Positions 1 to 8,267 of a stretch of 64,000 nt of DNA are shown here, one piece after another. The notes under the pieces were generated by a model. The model did not search any database. It was not told where the DNA came from and saw nothing but the letters and a program-made list of their open reading frames with translations. Where the stretch lies: positions 1-64,000 of the forward strand of contig NZ_SMZJ02000003.1 of NCBI RefSeq assembly GCF_004358095.2, given 5' to 3'. Positions within the stretch are counted from its first letter, which is position 1. Every line of letters begins with the position of its first letter. The position numbers and the translations under genes were made by a program. The stretch is from Seonamhaeicola sediminis (lineage in GTDB: Bacteria; Bacteroidota; Bacteroidia; Flavobacteriales; Flavobacteriaceae).

Positions 1-103
1 ATTACTTTATAATAACTTAAGACCCCATCTGTCAATCAAAATGCTAACTCCTAGTCAAGCACATAAACAGCAGAACATAAAACTTAAAAAATGGACAAAG
101 AAA

Positions 104-131
104 AACCATCAAAAGCTAGCTTTTGATGGTT
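104..131 (-). terminator. Rho-independent terminator of the galactose operon
   Basis: A perfect 28-nt palindrome (arm AACCATCAAAAG, centre CTAG) is followed on the minus strand by a run of T. It lies about 80 bases downstream of the galT stop, so it most likely ends the gntR-galM-galK-galT transcript. The remaining bases of 1-210 show no gene. Confidence 0.85.
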
Positions 132-210
132 CAAATATTAATACTAATTTTATTCAATAATCGGTCAACCTATTTTAGGACGACTCAGCTATTAATACTT
201 AGAGATCATA

Positions 211-1230
211 CTAAACTAAATCTCTTATCATTTTTGCAGCCTTTTCAGCTGTAATATCACGTTGTGGTGAGCCAAACATTTCATAACCAACCATAAATTT
301 TTTAACAGTAGCACTTCTTAATAAAGGTGGATAAAAACTCATATGCCAATGCCAATGGTTGTTATCTTTTCCGTTGGTTGGTGCTTGATGAATACCACTT
401 GAATAAGGAAAGGAGGTATTAAAAACCTTGTCATATGCTTTGGTTAATACCGAAATAGCTTCGGCATATAAGTATGCTTCCTCATCATTCAACTCTAAAA
501 TATTGGATTTATGAGCTTTAGGTACAATCATTGCCTCAAAAGGCCATACAGCCCAAAAAGGAACCAATACTACAAAAGCATTATTTTCAAAAATGATTCG
601 TTCTTTTTTTTCTAATTCCTGAGCTAAATAATCTCCTAATAGACTGGTACCATTTGTTTTATAATAGTTTAGCTGTTGGGTGTCTTTTTTGTCCACCTCA
701 TTTGGTAATGTAGATTGACTCCAAATTTGTCCGTGTGGATGCGGATTACTACATCCCATAACAGCTCCTTTGTTTTCAAATATTTGTACGTAATTAATCA
801 AGGGGTTACTTCCTAGTTCTTCGTATTCTTTTTGCCACGCGAAAACCACTTTTTGAATTTCGCTTGGCTCCATATCTGCTAAACTTTTAGAATGGTCTGG
901 ACTAAAGCACACCACTTTACAAATACCTTTTTCACTTTTTGCAATTAAGAGTCCATCGTTTACTTCAAAATCTGGAGAGTCACTTTGAAGGGCTGCAAAA
1001 TCATTCGTAAAAATATAAACATCTTCGTAGTCTGGGTTATTCTCTCCATTAATTCGGGTATTTCCAGGACAGAGATAACAATTTTCATCATAACTGGGTC
1101 TTTTTTCATTATTGACAGCTTCGTTTTGTCCCTGCCAAGGTCTTTTCGCTCTATGTGGAGAAACCAATATCCATTCGCCTGTTAAAATATTAAAGCGTTT
1201 ATGTGAATAATCATCTAATAGCGTACTCAT
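211..1230 (-). CDS. galT: Galactose-1-phosphate uridylyltransferase
   Basis: This is the Leloir-pathway enzyme that swaps UMP between UDP-glucose and galactose-1-phosphate, acting in the cytoplasm. The 339 residues match the family length. The active-site motif HPHGQIW is at residues 164-170, with His166 the expected nucleophile. A CYLC zinc-type pair is at 51-54, and a second His-rich segment (HWHWH) lies near residue 292. It is the last gene of the minus-strand galactose operon, 21 bases after galK, and a strong hairpin follows it. Identification rests on the intact motif and the operon context. Confidence 0.97.
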   Translation of the reverse strand: MSTLLDDYSHKRFNILTGEWILVSPHRAKRPWQGQNEAVNNEKRPSYDENCYLCPGNTRINGENNPDYEDVYIFTNDFAALQSDSPDFEVNDGLLIAKSEKGICKVVCFSPDHSKSLADMEPSEIQKVVFAWQKEYEELGSNPLINYVQIFENKGAVMGCSNPHPHGQIWSQSTLPNEVDKKDTQQLNYYKTNGTSLLGDYLAQELEKKERIIFENNAFVVLVPFWAVWPFEAMIVPKAHKSNILELNDEEAYLYAEAISVLTKAYDKVFNTSFPYSSGIHQAPTNGKDNNHWHWHMSFYPPLLRSATVKKFMVGYEMFGSPQRDITAEKAAKMIRDLV

Positions 1231-1251
1231 TTAATAATTTATTTAATGTGA

Positions 1252-2400
1252 TTAGTTTACTACGTGTGTTCCATCTGATAATGCTACTGAATACACAGAG
1301 CAATCTTTTCCGAATGTATCTCTATAAGGCCTAGAAACTAAGTTTTCAAAATCCTTTGCCTTACCTTTTTCAATAAGGTTAATGGTACAGCCACCAAAAC
1401 CACCGCCCATCATTCTTGCGCCAATAACATAACCACTTTCCTGAGCTTTTTCTACTAGAAAATCAAGCTCCTCACAGCTTACATTATATTGTTTAGAAAG
1501 TCCTTCATGAGAACCATATATCAGGCTTCCTAGCTTGTCTAAATCACCTTCCTCCATAGCTTTAGAAGCTTGTCTAGCCCTGTTGTTTTCTTGAATGACA
1601 TATAATGCCTTTTGATAATTTTCGGGAGTCACCTCATTTTTAATAGTTGCTAAATCATCTTCGGTGGCATCTCTTAAAGCTGTTACTTTTAGCATTTTTG
1701 CAATGTTTTCACAAGCAGAACGCCTATCGTTATATGCACTATCTGATAAACTGTGCTTTACGTTAGTATTTATTAAAAGTAATTCGTGATTTTCAAAATC
1801 AATCTTAAAAGGTTTTGCTTTTATGGTTCTACAATCTAGCAATAAAGCATGGTCTTTAATACCAAACATGCTAGCATATTGATCCATAATACCACAATTT
1901 ACCCCCACATAATTATGCTCAGCTTTTTGTGAAATAAAAATCATTTCCTCTTTAGTTAATCCTAATTTGAAAAGTTCATTAAGGCCATAAACTACACTGT
2001 TTTCTAAGGCTGCAGAAGACGACATACCTGCACCTCCGGGAATATCACCTTTAAAAACAATATTAAAATTTCCCACAACTTTGTTTCTGTTTTGAATCTC
2101 TGCAATAACCCCAAAAACATAGTTTTCCCAGCTACCTTCTTTTAATGGCTTTAGCTTATCTAATTCAAATTCCACTTTACTATGCATATCTAAAGCATAG
2201 GCTGTAGAAACACCAGAATCACTTTTTTGAATGGCAGCTGCAATACCTTTATCCACTGCTGCAGGAAATACAAACCCATCGTTATAATCGGTATGTTCTC
2301 CTATAATGTTGATTCTACCTGGTGAAAAAATCAAAATAGGGTCTTCACCAAATTCTTCAATGTAAATATCTTTTACATCTTTAATTAGTTGTTCATTCAT
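1252..2400 (-). CDS. galK: Galactokinase
   Basis: This enzyme phosphorylates galactose at C1 using ATP, the first committed Leloir step. At 382 residues it has the usual length. The galactokinase signature GRINIIGEHTDYN is at residues 28-40, the GHMP-kinase ATP loop PGGAGMSSSA at 121-130, and the C-terminal GHMP motif GGGFGGC near residue 354. It sits between galM (14 bases upstream) and galT (21 bases downstream) and is probably co-transcribed with both. No irregularity is visible. Confidence 0.97.
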   Translation of the reverse strand: MNEQLIKDVKDIYIEEFGEDPILIFSPGRINIIGEHTDYNDGFVFPAAVDKGIAAAIQKSDSGVSTAYALDMHSKVEFELDKLKPLKEGSWENYVFGVIAEIQNRNKVVGNFNIVFKGDIPGGAGMSSSAALENSVVYGLNELFKLGLTKEEMIFISQKAEHNYVGVNCGIMDQYASMFGIKDHALLLDCRTIKAKPFKIDFENHELLLINTNVKHSLSDSAYNDRRSACENIAKMLKVTALRDATEDDLATIKNEVTPENYQKALYVIQENNRARQASKAMEEGDLDKLGSLIYGSHEGLSKQYNVSCEELDFLVEKAQESGYVIGARMMGGGFGGCTINLIEKGKAKDFENLVSRPYRDTFGKDCSVYSVALSDGTHVVN

Positions 2401-2414
2401 TATATATTTTTTGT

Positions 2415-3299
2415 TTAGTTGCTATTAATATGTAAACTCCATGTTAAACTATATGAGTCTCCAGGTTTTAATGTTTCTAAACCAATACCATTATTAAAAC
2501 TATCTGAAATTCCTGTTGTAGGCTCTATGGCTATAGTGTTTTCTTTTGGAGGTGTATAAACTTGTAAAAAGTTATTGTTTCCGGTGGCATTAAATTTTAA
2601 ATCATACTCTGGGGTTCTAAAAATGATTTGGTCAGAATTTAATATCCAGCAATCATCAAACTGCTGACCTGCTATTTTAAAAGTTTCGGTTGTATCAATA
2701 TTATCAGTGCCTATAGTAATATTTCGGTCTCCTAAAATTACTTTCTCTGTACTATCAAATTGAAGAGAGCTTTCAAATAAATTATCACTTGTAAAGTAAG
2801 GGTGCCATCCTAAAGTAAATGGGAATGTTTTTACATCTGTATTTTTTACTTTAATGTTCAATTCTAAATTTTCTTTTCTAAAGATATATTTCAATTGAAT
2901 TGAATAAGTGTATGGAAACCCAATATATTTATTAGCTTCATTATATTCCAAAGTTAGAGACGCCTCATTTTCACTTGAACTAATATCAATTACTTCAAAA
3001 GTTTTATTGTAAACCAGCCCGTGCAAAGCGTTATTTTCTTCTTTTTGGTTGGGTTCAAACTGAAAATCCTCCCCTTCAAACGTATATTTTCCATCTTTAA
3101 TTCTATTGGCAAACGGGAAAAGAATGGATGACGCATAGGTGTCTGCATAACTTAATGGTGATAAATCTTTAATTATTTCATGGTCATTTAATGTTAATTC
3201 CTGTAGACTAGCGCCTTTATTCAAATAGATTTTGGCATAAGTATCAGCGTTTTTAATTTCTAAAACACCTAATTTTTGGTCATTTTTAATAGTGTACAT
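2415..3299 (-). CDS. galM: Aldose 1-epimerase family protein (probable galactose mutarotase)
   Basis: A 294-residue galactose-mutarotase-like beta-sandwich protein without a signal peptide, so probably cytoplasmic. The catalytic pattern of the family is visible: His93 in the segment ALHGLVYN, His166 in LGWHPYF and Glu259 in AIEPTTG. It is shorter than typical GalM (about 340 residues), and closer to the compact YeaD/LacX-like branch, so exact sugar preference is uncertain. Its place between the regulator gene (8 bases) and galK makes interconversion of galactose anomers the likely job. Confidence 0.85.
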   Translation of the reverse strand: MYTIKNDQKLGVLEIKNADTYAKIYLNKGASLQELTLNDHEIIKDLSPLSYADTYASSILFPFANRIKDGKYTFEGEDFQFEPNQKEENNALHGLVYNKTFEVIDISSSENEASLTLEYNEANKYIGFPYTYSIQLKYIFRKENLELNIKVKNTDVKTFPFTLGWHPYFTSDNLFESSLQFDSTEKVILGDRNITIGTDNIDTTETFKIAGQQFDDCWILNSDQIIFRTPEYDLKFNATGNNNFLQVYTPPKENTIAIEPTTGISDSFNNGIGLETLKPGDSYSLTWSLHINSN

Positions 3300-3307
3300 T
3301 TATTTAG

Positions 3308-4300
3308 TTATAATGAATTTCTTAATATTAGTTGGTTTGGGTTTTCTATTTGTTTATGTTCTTTATTTAAAATCATTTCCGCTAAACGTTTACCCATAGT
3401 GTTAAAGTCGGTAGATATCGTTGTAATACCTCCTTCTACAATCTCTTTAAGCAAGGTATCATTATATGAAATAACTCCTATGTCCTTTGCCAAAAACAAT
3501 TCCAGCTCTTTCATCTTTTTAATGATTCTCAATAAATTTTTATCATCTGGAATGATATATAAATCTCCAGACTTGGGGATGGTATCTTTTAATGAATTAA
3601 GAATGACAGATTTTAAGTTATTGTCTTTGCAAAATTTAGAAAAACCATCTAGCATGCCCTGGGGCTGTTTTTGTTCAGAATTAACTAAGATTAATTTTTC
3701 ATACTTAGTTATAAGATTTTTAGCCTCTTTTAAGTTGTTATAAAGTGCTTTTTCAAAATTTTGATAAACTCCAGGGTATTTAGACAGGTCTTTAGGAATT
3801 TGATCTAAGATATAAACCTTGTCCTCTGGAAGATTCTGTATAATTTCATGGGTATTCTCTAAGTTTGCAGGCATAATGATGTAAAAATTATAGTCTCCCG
3901 CATTATCTAAAATAAGTTTATCAAAAATATCCTTATTGAAATGATGAAAGTATATTTCTACTTGTGTGTTACTTCCTAGATTCTCCAAGAAAGAATTATA
4001 CAAGTCTTCTTTAAAAGAATTTAACTCATCAAAAAGCAAAAATATCTTTTGAGTAATATTTATGTTTTCACTTGAAACATAGTAACCTTTACCAACTACA
4101 GATTGAATGATACCTCTGTTTTTGAGTTCATTAAATGCCATAAGTACAGTGTCCCTAGATAAATTATGGTCATTTTTTATCTTGTTTATAGAAGGTATTT
4201 GGTCTCCTCTTTGAAGTACACCAGAAGCAATCATTTCTTCAATAGAATTAATGATTTGTTTATACTTTGGTATTCCTATTTTACTTTTTACACGTATCAT
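3308..4300 (-). CDS. GntR-type transcriptional regulator with a LacI-like effector domain
   Basis: The 330-residue protein begins with a GntR winged-helix domain (about residues 5-75, with the family pattern GDQIPSINKI and SRDTVLMAFNEL). A sugar-binding, LacI/periplasmic-binding-like domain follows, ending in GVISYNDTLLKEIV and STDFNTMGKRLAEMIL. It is the first gene of the gal operon and is divergent from the symporter, so control of both units by galactose or a derivative is the natural inference. A paralogue with the same architecture is encoded at 51602-52648. The -7 element at 4312-4319 leaves a leader of only about 5-10 nt. Confidence 0.9.
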   Translation of the reverse strand: MIRVKSKIGIPKYKQIINSIEEMIASGVLQRGDQIPSINKIKNDHNLSRDTVLMAFNELKNRGIIQSVVGKGYYVSSENINITQKIFLLFDELNSFKEDLYNSFLENLGSNTQVEIYFHHFNKDIFDKLILDNAGDYNFYIIMPANLENTHEIIQNLPEDKVYILDQIPKDLSKYPGVYQNFEKALYNNLKEAKNLITKYEKLILVNSEQKQPQGMLDGFSKFCKDNNLKSVILNSLKDTIPKSGDLYIIPDDKNLLRIIKKMKELELFLAKDIGVISYNDTLLKEIVEGGITTISTDFNTMGKRLAEMILNKEHKQIENPNQLILRNSL

Positions 4301-4311
4301 ATTATACTATG

Positions 4312-4319
4312 CAAATATA
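4312..4319 (-). promoter_or_regulatory. -7 promoter element of the gntR-galMKT operon
   Basis: The minus strand reads TATATTTG, an exact match to the Bacteroidota TAnnTTTG element, 11 bases before the regulator's ATG. Confidence 0.7.
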
Positions 4320-4337
4320 CAAAAAATCAAATAAAAA

Positions 4338-4355
4338 CCTACTAGACCCTACCAG
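4338..4355. promoter_or_regulatory. Candidate operator: two direct half-sites 10 bp apart
   Basis: CCTACTAG at 4338-4345 and CCTACCAG at 4348-4355 form a direct repeat with 10-bp spacing, one helical turn. It lies in the 147-bp divergent region, where the -33 region of the gntR promoter is expected. Binding by the neighbouring regulator is inferred, not shown. Confidence 0.35.
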
Positions 4356-4402
4356 TTTGTTTTTATTCTTTTATAGAACACTATTTTTAAGATTTAAATT
4401 TC

Positions 4403-4410
4403 TATATTTG
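4403..4410 (+). promoter_or_regulatory. -7 promoter element of the sugar symporter gene
   Basis: TATATTTG matches TAnnTTTG exactly. It would place transcription start about 30 bases before the ATG at 4448. Confidence 0.7.
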
Positions 4411-4447
4411 AGTCTTTAAATATACTAACCAAACTAAATATTTTACT

Positions 4448-6109
4448 ATGACAGCAGGATTTGATACGTGGGACTATGTAGTTTTCATTGCTTACGCTAT
4501 TTTGATTTTAGGTGTAGGATTATGGGTGTCTAGAGATAAAAAGGGACATCAAAAAAATGCAGAAGATTATTTTTTAGCCAGTAAATCACTACCGTGGTGG
4601 GCTATTGGTGCTTCTCTAATAGCGGCAAATATCTCTGCAGAACAATTCATTGGGATGTCTGGTTCTGGATTTGCTTTAGGATTGGCTATAGCCTCTTATG
4701 AGTGGATGGCAGCATTAACCCTAATTATTGTAGGGAAGTATTTTTTACCAATTTTCATTGAAAAAGGCTTATATACAATACCTGAGTTTGTTGAAAAACG
4801 ATTCTCCACGAATTTAAAAACCATTCTAGCTGTGTTTTGGTTGGGGTTATACGTATTTGTTAACCTAACGTCCGTATTGTATTTAGGTGGTTTAGCCATT
4901 GAAACCATTATGGGGGTAGATATGATGTATGCCATTGTTGGTTTAGCATTATTTGCTGCTGCTTACTCTCTCTATGGTGGTTTATCTGCTGTAGCTTGGA
5001 CAGATGTTATTCAAGTAATCTTCTTGGTTCTAGGTGGACTGGTAACTACATATTTAGCATTAAATACTGTTTCTGGTGGCGAAGGTGTTATGGTAGGGTT
5101 TCATAAGGTATGGGATGCCGCTCCTGAAAAGTTTCATATGGTGCTAGAAGAGTTTAATAGTGATGGTAGCGTAAATAGCAACTATTTGGATTTACCTGGT
5201 ATTTGGGTATTGATAGGTGGTTTATGGGTGGCTAATCTGTATTATTGGGGATTCAATCAATACATTATCCAAAGAACGTTGGCGGCGAAATCTTTGAAAG
5301 AATCTCAAAAAGGTATTTTATTGGCAGCTTTCTTAAAACTATTGATTCCATTAATTGTTGTTGTTCCAGGTATTGCAGCTTACGTTATGGTAAACGACCC
5401 CGAGATTATGGCTACTTTAGGTGAAGTAGGCCAGTTGAATAAACCGTCATTAGAGCAGGCAGATAAAGCGTATCCATGGCTACTTCAATTCTTACCAACG
5501 GGACTTAAAGGTGTTGCTTTTGCAGCCTTGGCAGCAGCTATCGTATCATCTTTAGCATCAATGTTAAATTCTACATCTACCATCTTTACAATGGATATTT
5601 ATAAACAGTATTTTAATAAAGAAGCTGGTGATAAGAAAACAGTAAATGTAGGTCGAATTACTGCGGCGGTGGCATTGGTAATTGCTGTATTAGTAGCGCC
5701 TCTTTTAGATGGTTTAGATCAAGCTTTTCAATATATTCAGGAATATACAGGACTAGTAAGTCCAGGTATTTTGGCGGTGTTCTTATTAGGATTATTCTGG
5801 AGGAAAACAACCAACAAAGCTGCTATTTGGGGAGCTATTTTATCAATTCCTGTGGCATTAGCTTTGAAAGTATTACCAAAACAGTTAGAAGCTTTTGACT
5901 GGTTAGCACCTTGGATGCACCAAATGGGGTTAGCAACACTATTATCTATGGGTATTATTATGATTTTAAGTAATGCTGAAGGCAAAGGTACTGATGACTC
6001 TAAAGGTATTCCTCTTACAAAAGAATTGTTCAAAACAACACCTTTGTTTAATATAGGCTCGTTTGTGGTAATGGTTATTTTGGCCGTACTATACGCAATT
6101 TTCTGGTAA
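4448..6109 (+). CDS. Sodium/solute symporter family (SSS) transporter, probably for galactose
   Basis: A 553-residue integral membrane protein of the SSS family, the group that includes Vibrio SGLT. The N-terminal helix is followed by a DYFLASKSLPWWAIGASL segment typical of sugar-type SSS members, and IAANISAEQFIGMSGSG follows it. About 14 hydrophobic segments can be counted. It would import galactose or a related hexose with Na+. Divergence from the galactose operon and a shared intergenic region support galactose as substrate, but specificity cannot be read from sequence alone. Na+ coupling fits the NQR pump encoded at 29-35 kb. Confidence 0.9.
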   Translation: MTAGFDTWDYVVFIAYAILILGVGLWVSRDKKGHQKNAEDYFLASKSLPWWAIGASLIAANISAEQFIGMSGSGFALGLAIASYEWMAALTLIIVGKYFLPIFIEKGLYTIPEFVEKRFSTNLKTILAVFWLGLYVFVNLTSVLYLGGLAIETIMGVDMMYAIVGLALFAAAYSLYGGLSAVAWTDVIQVIFLVLGGLVTTYLALNTVSGGEGVMVGFHKVWDAAPEKFHMVLEEFNSDGSVNSNYLDLPGIWVLIGGLWVANLYYWGFNQYIIQRTLAAKSLKESQKGILLAAFLKLLIPLIVVVPGIAAYVMVNDPEIMATLGEVGQLNKPSLEQADKAYPWLLQFLPTGLKGVAFAALAAAIVSSLASMLNSTSTIFTMDIYKQYFNKEAGDKKTVNVGRITAAVALVIAVLVAPLLDGLDQAFQYIQEYTGLVSPGILAVFLLGLFWRKTTNKAAIWGAILSIPVALALKVLPKQLEAFDWLAPWMHQMGLATLLSMGIIMILSNAEGKGTDDSKGIPLTKELFKTTPLFNIGSFVVMVILAVLYAIFW

Positions 6110-6132
6110 AATATTGTTCCAACATATAGTTT

Positions 6133-6158
6133 AAAGCGTCATAGAAATATGACGCTTT
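6133..6158 (+). terminator. Terminator after the symporter gene
   Basis: A 10-bp perfect stem, AAAGCGTCAT / ATGACGCTTT with a 6-nt loop, lies 24 bases after the stop and runs into a pyrimidine-rich stretch. Confidence 0.75.
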
Positions 6159-6270
6159 CTCATTTGAAATTTTTAAGATATCACTGCGAAGTGTAAGGCG
6201 AAAAACTTAAATGCGACTGTGAATATATATAACTATAATATAATCTTCCGCATTGGCGTCTATATATATG

Positions 6271-6304
6271 AAAAGCACTTTAGTTAATAATTTAAGGTGC
6301 TTTT
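6271..6304 (+). terminator. Second hairpin, AAAAGCAC / GTGCTTTT, followed by T-rich DNA
   Basis: A 12-bp stem (one G-T pair, 10-nt loop) is followed on the plus strand by ACTTTTTT. It has no obvious plus-strand gene to terminate, because the symporter already has a terminator at 6133-6158. The 110 bases between the two hairpins hold no convincing ORF. Confidence 0.5.
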
Positions 6305-6327
6305 ACTTTTTTAATTTCTAGCCAATA

Positions 6328-6747
6328 TTAACCTTTAAAACCTTTTTTTATATGTGTACCATCACAATATGGCTTGTTACTTGAAAAACCACATCTACAA
6401 AACGCTGTAGTTTTATTTTTTTCTTCAGATAAACCATCTTTATTTGTGACTGTAATTGTACCATAAACCAATAAAGGTCCATTTTCTAATACCTCTACTT
6501 TAGTTTTTGTATCCTCTGTTGTTTCCTCTTCTTCATCATTCATATAATAACTCAAAGCCCCAGAGGGACACTGTTTTACCTGTGAAACTATAGCTTCAGC
6601 AGATTCAGTATCAACCTTTACCCAAGGTCTTAATTTTGGTCTAAAAACATTGGGTAACCCTTTTGCACATATACCAGAATGAATACACTTTTCTGCCTGC
6701 CAAACTACAGTTAACTCTCCGTTTGAATATTCTTTTGTCTTTGCCAT
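6328..6747 (-). CDS. Small iron-sulfur protein: ferredoxin-like domain plus CDGSH domain
   Basis: A 139-residue two-domain protein. The N-terminal half carries CIHSGIC (Cys21, Cys27) and QCPSGAL (Cys60), the pattern of the divergent 4Fe-4S mono-cluster domain. The C-terminal half carries a CDGSH zinc-finger-type 2Fe-2S site: Cys117, Cys119, Cys128 and His132, with CDGTH in place of CDGSH. An acidic linker (about 71-85) joins them. A redox or cluster-transfer role is likely, but no partner is visible; neighbours are in other operons. The gene is monocistronic. Confidence 0.85.
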   Translation of the reverse strand: MAKTKEYSNGELTVVWQAEKCIHSGICAKGLPNVFRPKLRPWVKVDTESAEAIVSQVKQCPSGALSYYMNDEEEETTEDTKTKVEVLENGPLLVYGTITVTNKDGLSEEKNKTTAFCRCGFSSNKPYCDGTHIKKGFKG

Positions 6748-6886
6748 AGCTTTGATTTTTTTTAAATATACAAAAAATAATCAGCCATAAACTACTTTAG
6801 GTTTTGATTCACTTGAGTCATTATTTTATTGGTTTCATTAACTTTTCTAGTTGGTTTTTATTAATTTTCAAATGAAAAAATTCACG

Positions 6887-6894
6887 TACTTTTG
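6887..6894 (+). promoter_or_regulatory. -7 promoter element of the kynurenine cluster
   Basis: TACTTTTG matches TAnnTTTG exactly. Its last three bases form the first in-frame TTG of the kynureninase frame. That TTG would lie upstream of the transcription start, so it cannot be the translation start if this element is used. Confidence 0.65.
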
Positions 6895-6918
6895 TTAGAG
6901 ACCAGTAAAAAACTTAAA

Positions 6919-8184
6919 TTGGATACATACAAATTAGGATTAGATTTTGCTTTAGAATTAGATAAAAAAGATGACTTGGCAAAATATCGCCAACAATTTT
7001 ATATCCCCAAAGACACTAATGGAAATGACCTAATTTACATGACAGGAAACTCATTAGGACTTCAACCAAAGTCAACTAAAAAACATATTGATCAAGAACT
7101 TGAAGATTGGGCAAATTTAGGCGTTGAAGGTCATTTTAAAGCCAAAAACCCTTGGTTACACTATCATGAGTTTTTAACTAAACAAATGGCTGATATAGTA
7201 GGCGCAAAACCCATTGAGGTCATTGTAATGAACACCCTAACAGTTAACTTACATTTAATGATGGTGTCATTCTATAAACCTTCAAAAACAAGGTACAAAA
7301 TACTAATTGAGAGTGATGCATTCCCTTCCGATAGATTTGCAGTAGAATCGCAATTACAACATCATGGATTTAGCCCTAAAGAAGGTATAATTCTCTGGAA
7401 ACCAAAACAGGGAGAAACATTATTAGCTTATGAAGATTTAGAAGAAATCCTTAAAAATCAAAGTAATGAAATTGCGCTAATCCTTATTGGTGGAGTTAAT
7501 TACTACACCGGACAGTATTTTGATTTAAAACGCATTACAGAATTAGGTCATACACACGGATGTCTAGTAGGATTTGATTGTGCTCATGGTGCTGGCAATG
7601 TTAAGTTAAATCTACACAACTCAGGAGCTGATTTTGCCATTTGGTGCAGTTATAAATATCTCAATTCAGGTCCAGGAAGTTTGGCAGGATGTTTTGTACA
7701 TGAACGCCATGCAAATAGAAAGGATTTAAACAGATTTACCGGTTGGTGGAGCCATAATAAAACTACACGATTTAATATGCGCGATGAGTTTGATCAATTG
7801 CCAGGAGCCGAGGGTTGGCAATTAAGTAACCCACCTATTCTGTCTATGGCCGCTATAAAAGCTTCATTAGATATTTTTAATGAGGTTGGTATGGATGCTT
7901 TAGTTGAAAAGTCAAAAAAATTAACGGGTTATCTAGAATTTTTATTAAATGCATTGGGAGAAAATGTCGTAAAGATTATAACCCCAAGAAACTCTAATGA
8001 ACGTGGTTGCCAATTGTCTATTCAAGTAATTAATGCTGATAAAAAGTTACATCATAAGCTAACAGAAGCTGGCGTGGTTACAGATTGGAGAGAACCAGAT
8101 GTTATTCGTTGTGCTCCCGTGCCACTTTATAATTCTTTTAAAGATGTTTATAATTTGGTGGAACGATTGAAAGATGTCTTATAA
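6919..8184 (+). CDS. kynU: Kynureninase
   Basis: A PLP enzyme that cleaves kynurenine or 3-hydroxykynurenine to (3-hydroxy)anthranilate and alanine. Family landmarks are YMTGNSLGLQPKS near the N-terminus, GFDCAHGAGN before the active site, and the PLP lysine in CSYKYLNSGPG (about Lys246). No ATG opens the frame. The frame extends back to a TTG at 6892, but that codon is part of the -7 element, so I choose the TTG at 6919, which gives 421 residues and the expected N-terminus. It is the first gene of the kynurenine cluster, followed 83 bases later by kmo. Confidence 0.93.
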   Translation: MDTYKLGLDFALELDKKDDLAKYRQQFYIPKDTNGNDLIYMTGNSLGLQPKSTKKHIDQELEDWANLGVEGHFKAKNPWLHYHEFLTKQMADIVGAKPIEVIVMNTLTVNLHLMMVSFYKPSKTRYKILIESDAFPSDRFAVESQLQHHGFSPKEGIILWKPKQGETLLAYEDLEEILKNQSNEIALILIGGVNYYTGQYFDLKRITELGHTHGCLVGFDCAHGAGNVKLNLHNSGADFAIWCSYKYLNSGPGSLAGCFVHERHANRKDLNRFTGWWSHNKTTRFNMRDEFDQLPGAEGWQLSNPPILSMAAIKASLDIFNEVGMDALVEKSKKLTGYLEFLLNALGENVVKIITPRNSNERGCQLSIQVINADKKLHHKLTEAGVVTDWREPDVIRCAPVPLYNSFKDVYNLVERLKDVL

Positions 8185-8267
8185 AATAGCTCAATCTTCT
8201 TAAATAGACACTAATCCATTTAAATTAAAACTATCATGAGATTCTGAAACAAATTCAGATAAACAAA

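Noticed and set aside
985-1185. Plus-strand ORF inside galT
   Set aside because: It is opposite the well-supported galT frame, has no recognisable domain, and no promoter or ribosome-binding site.
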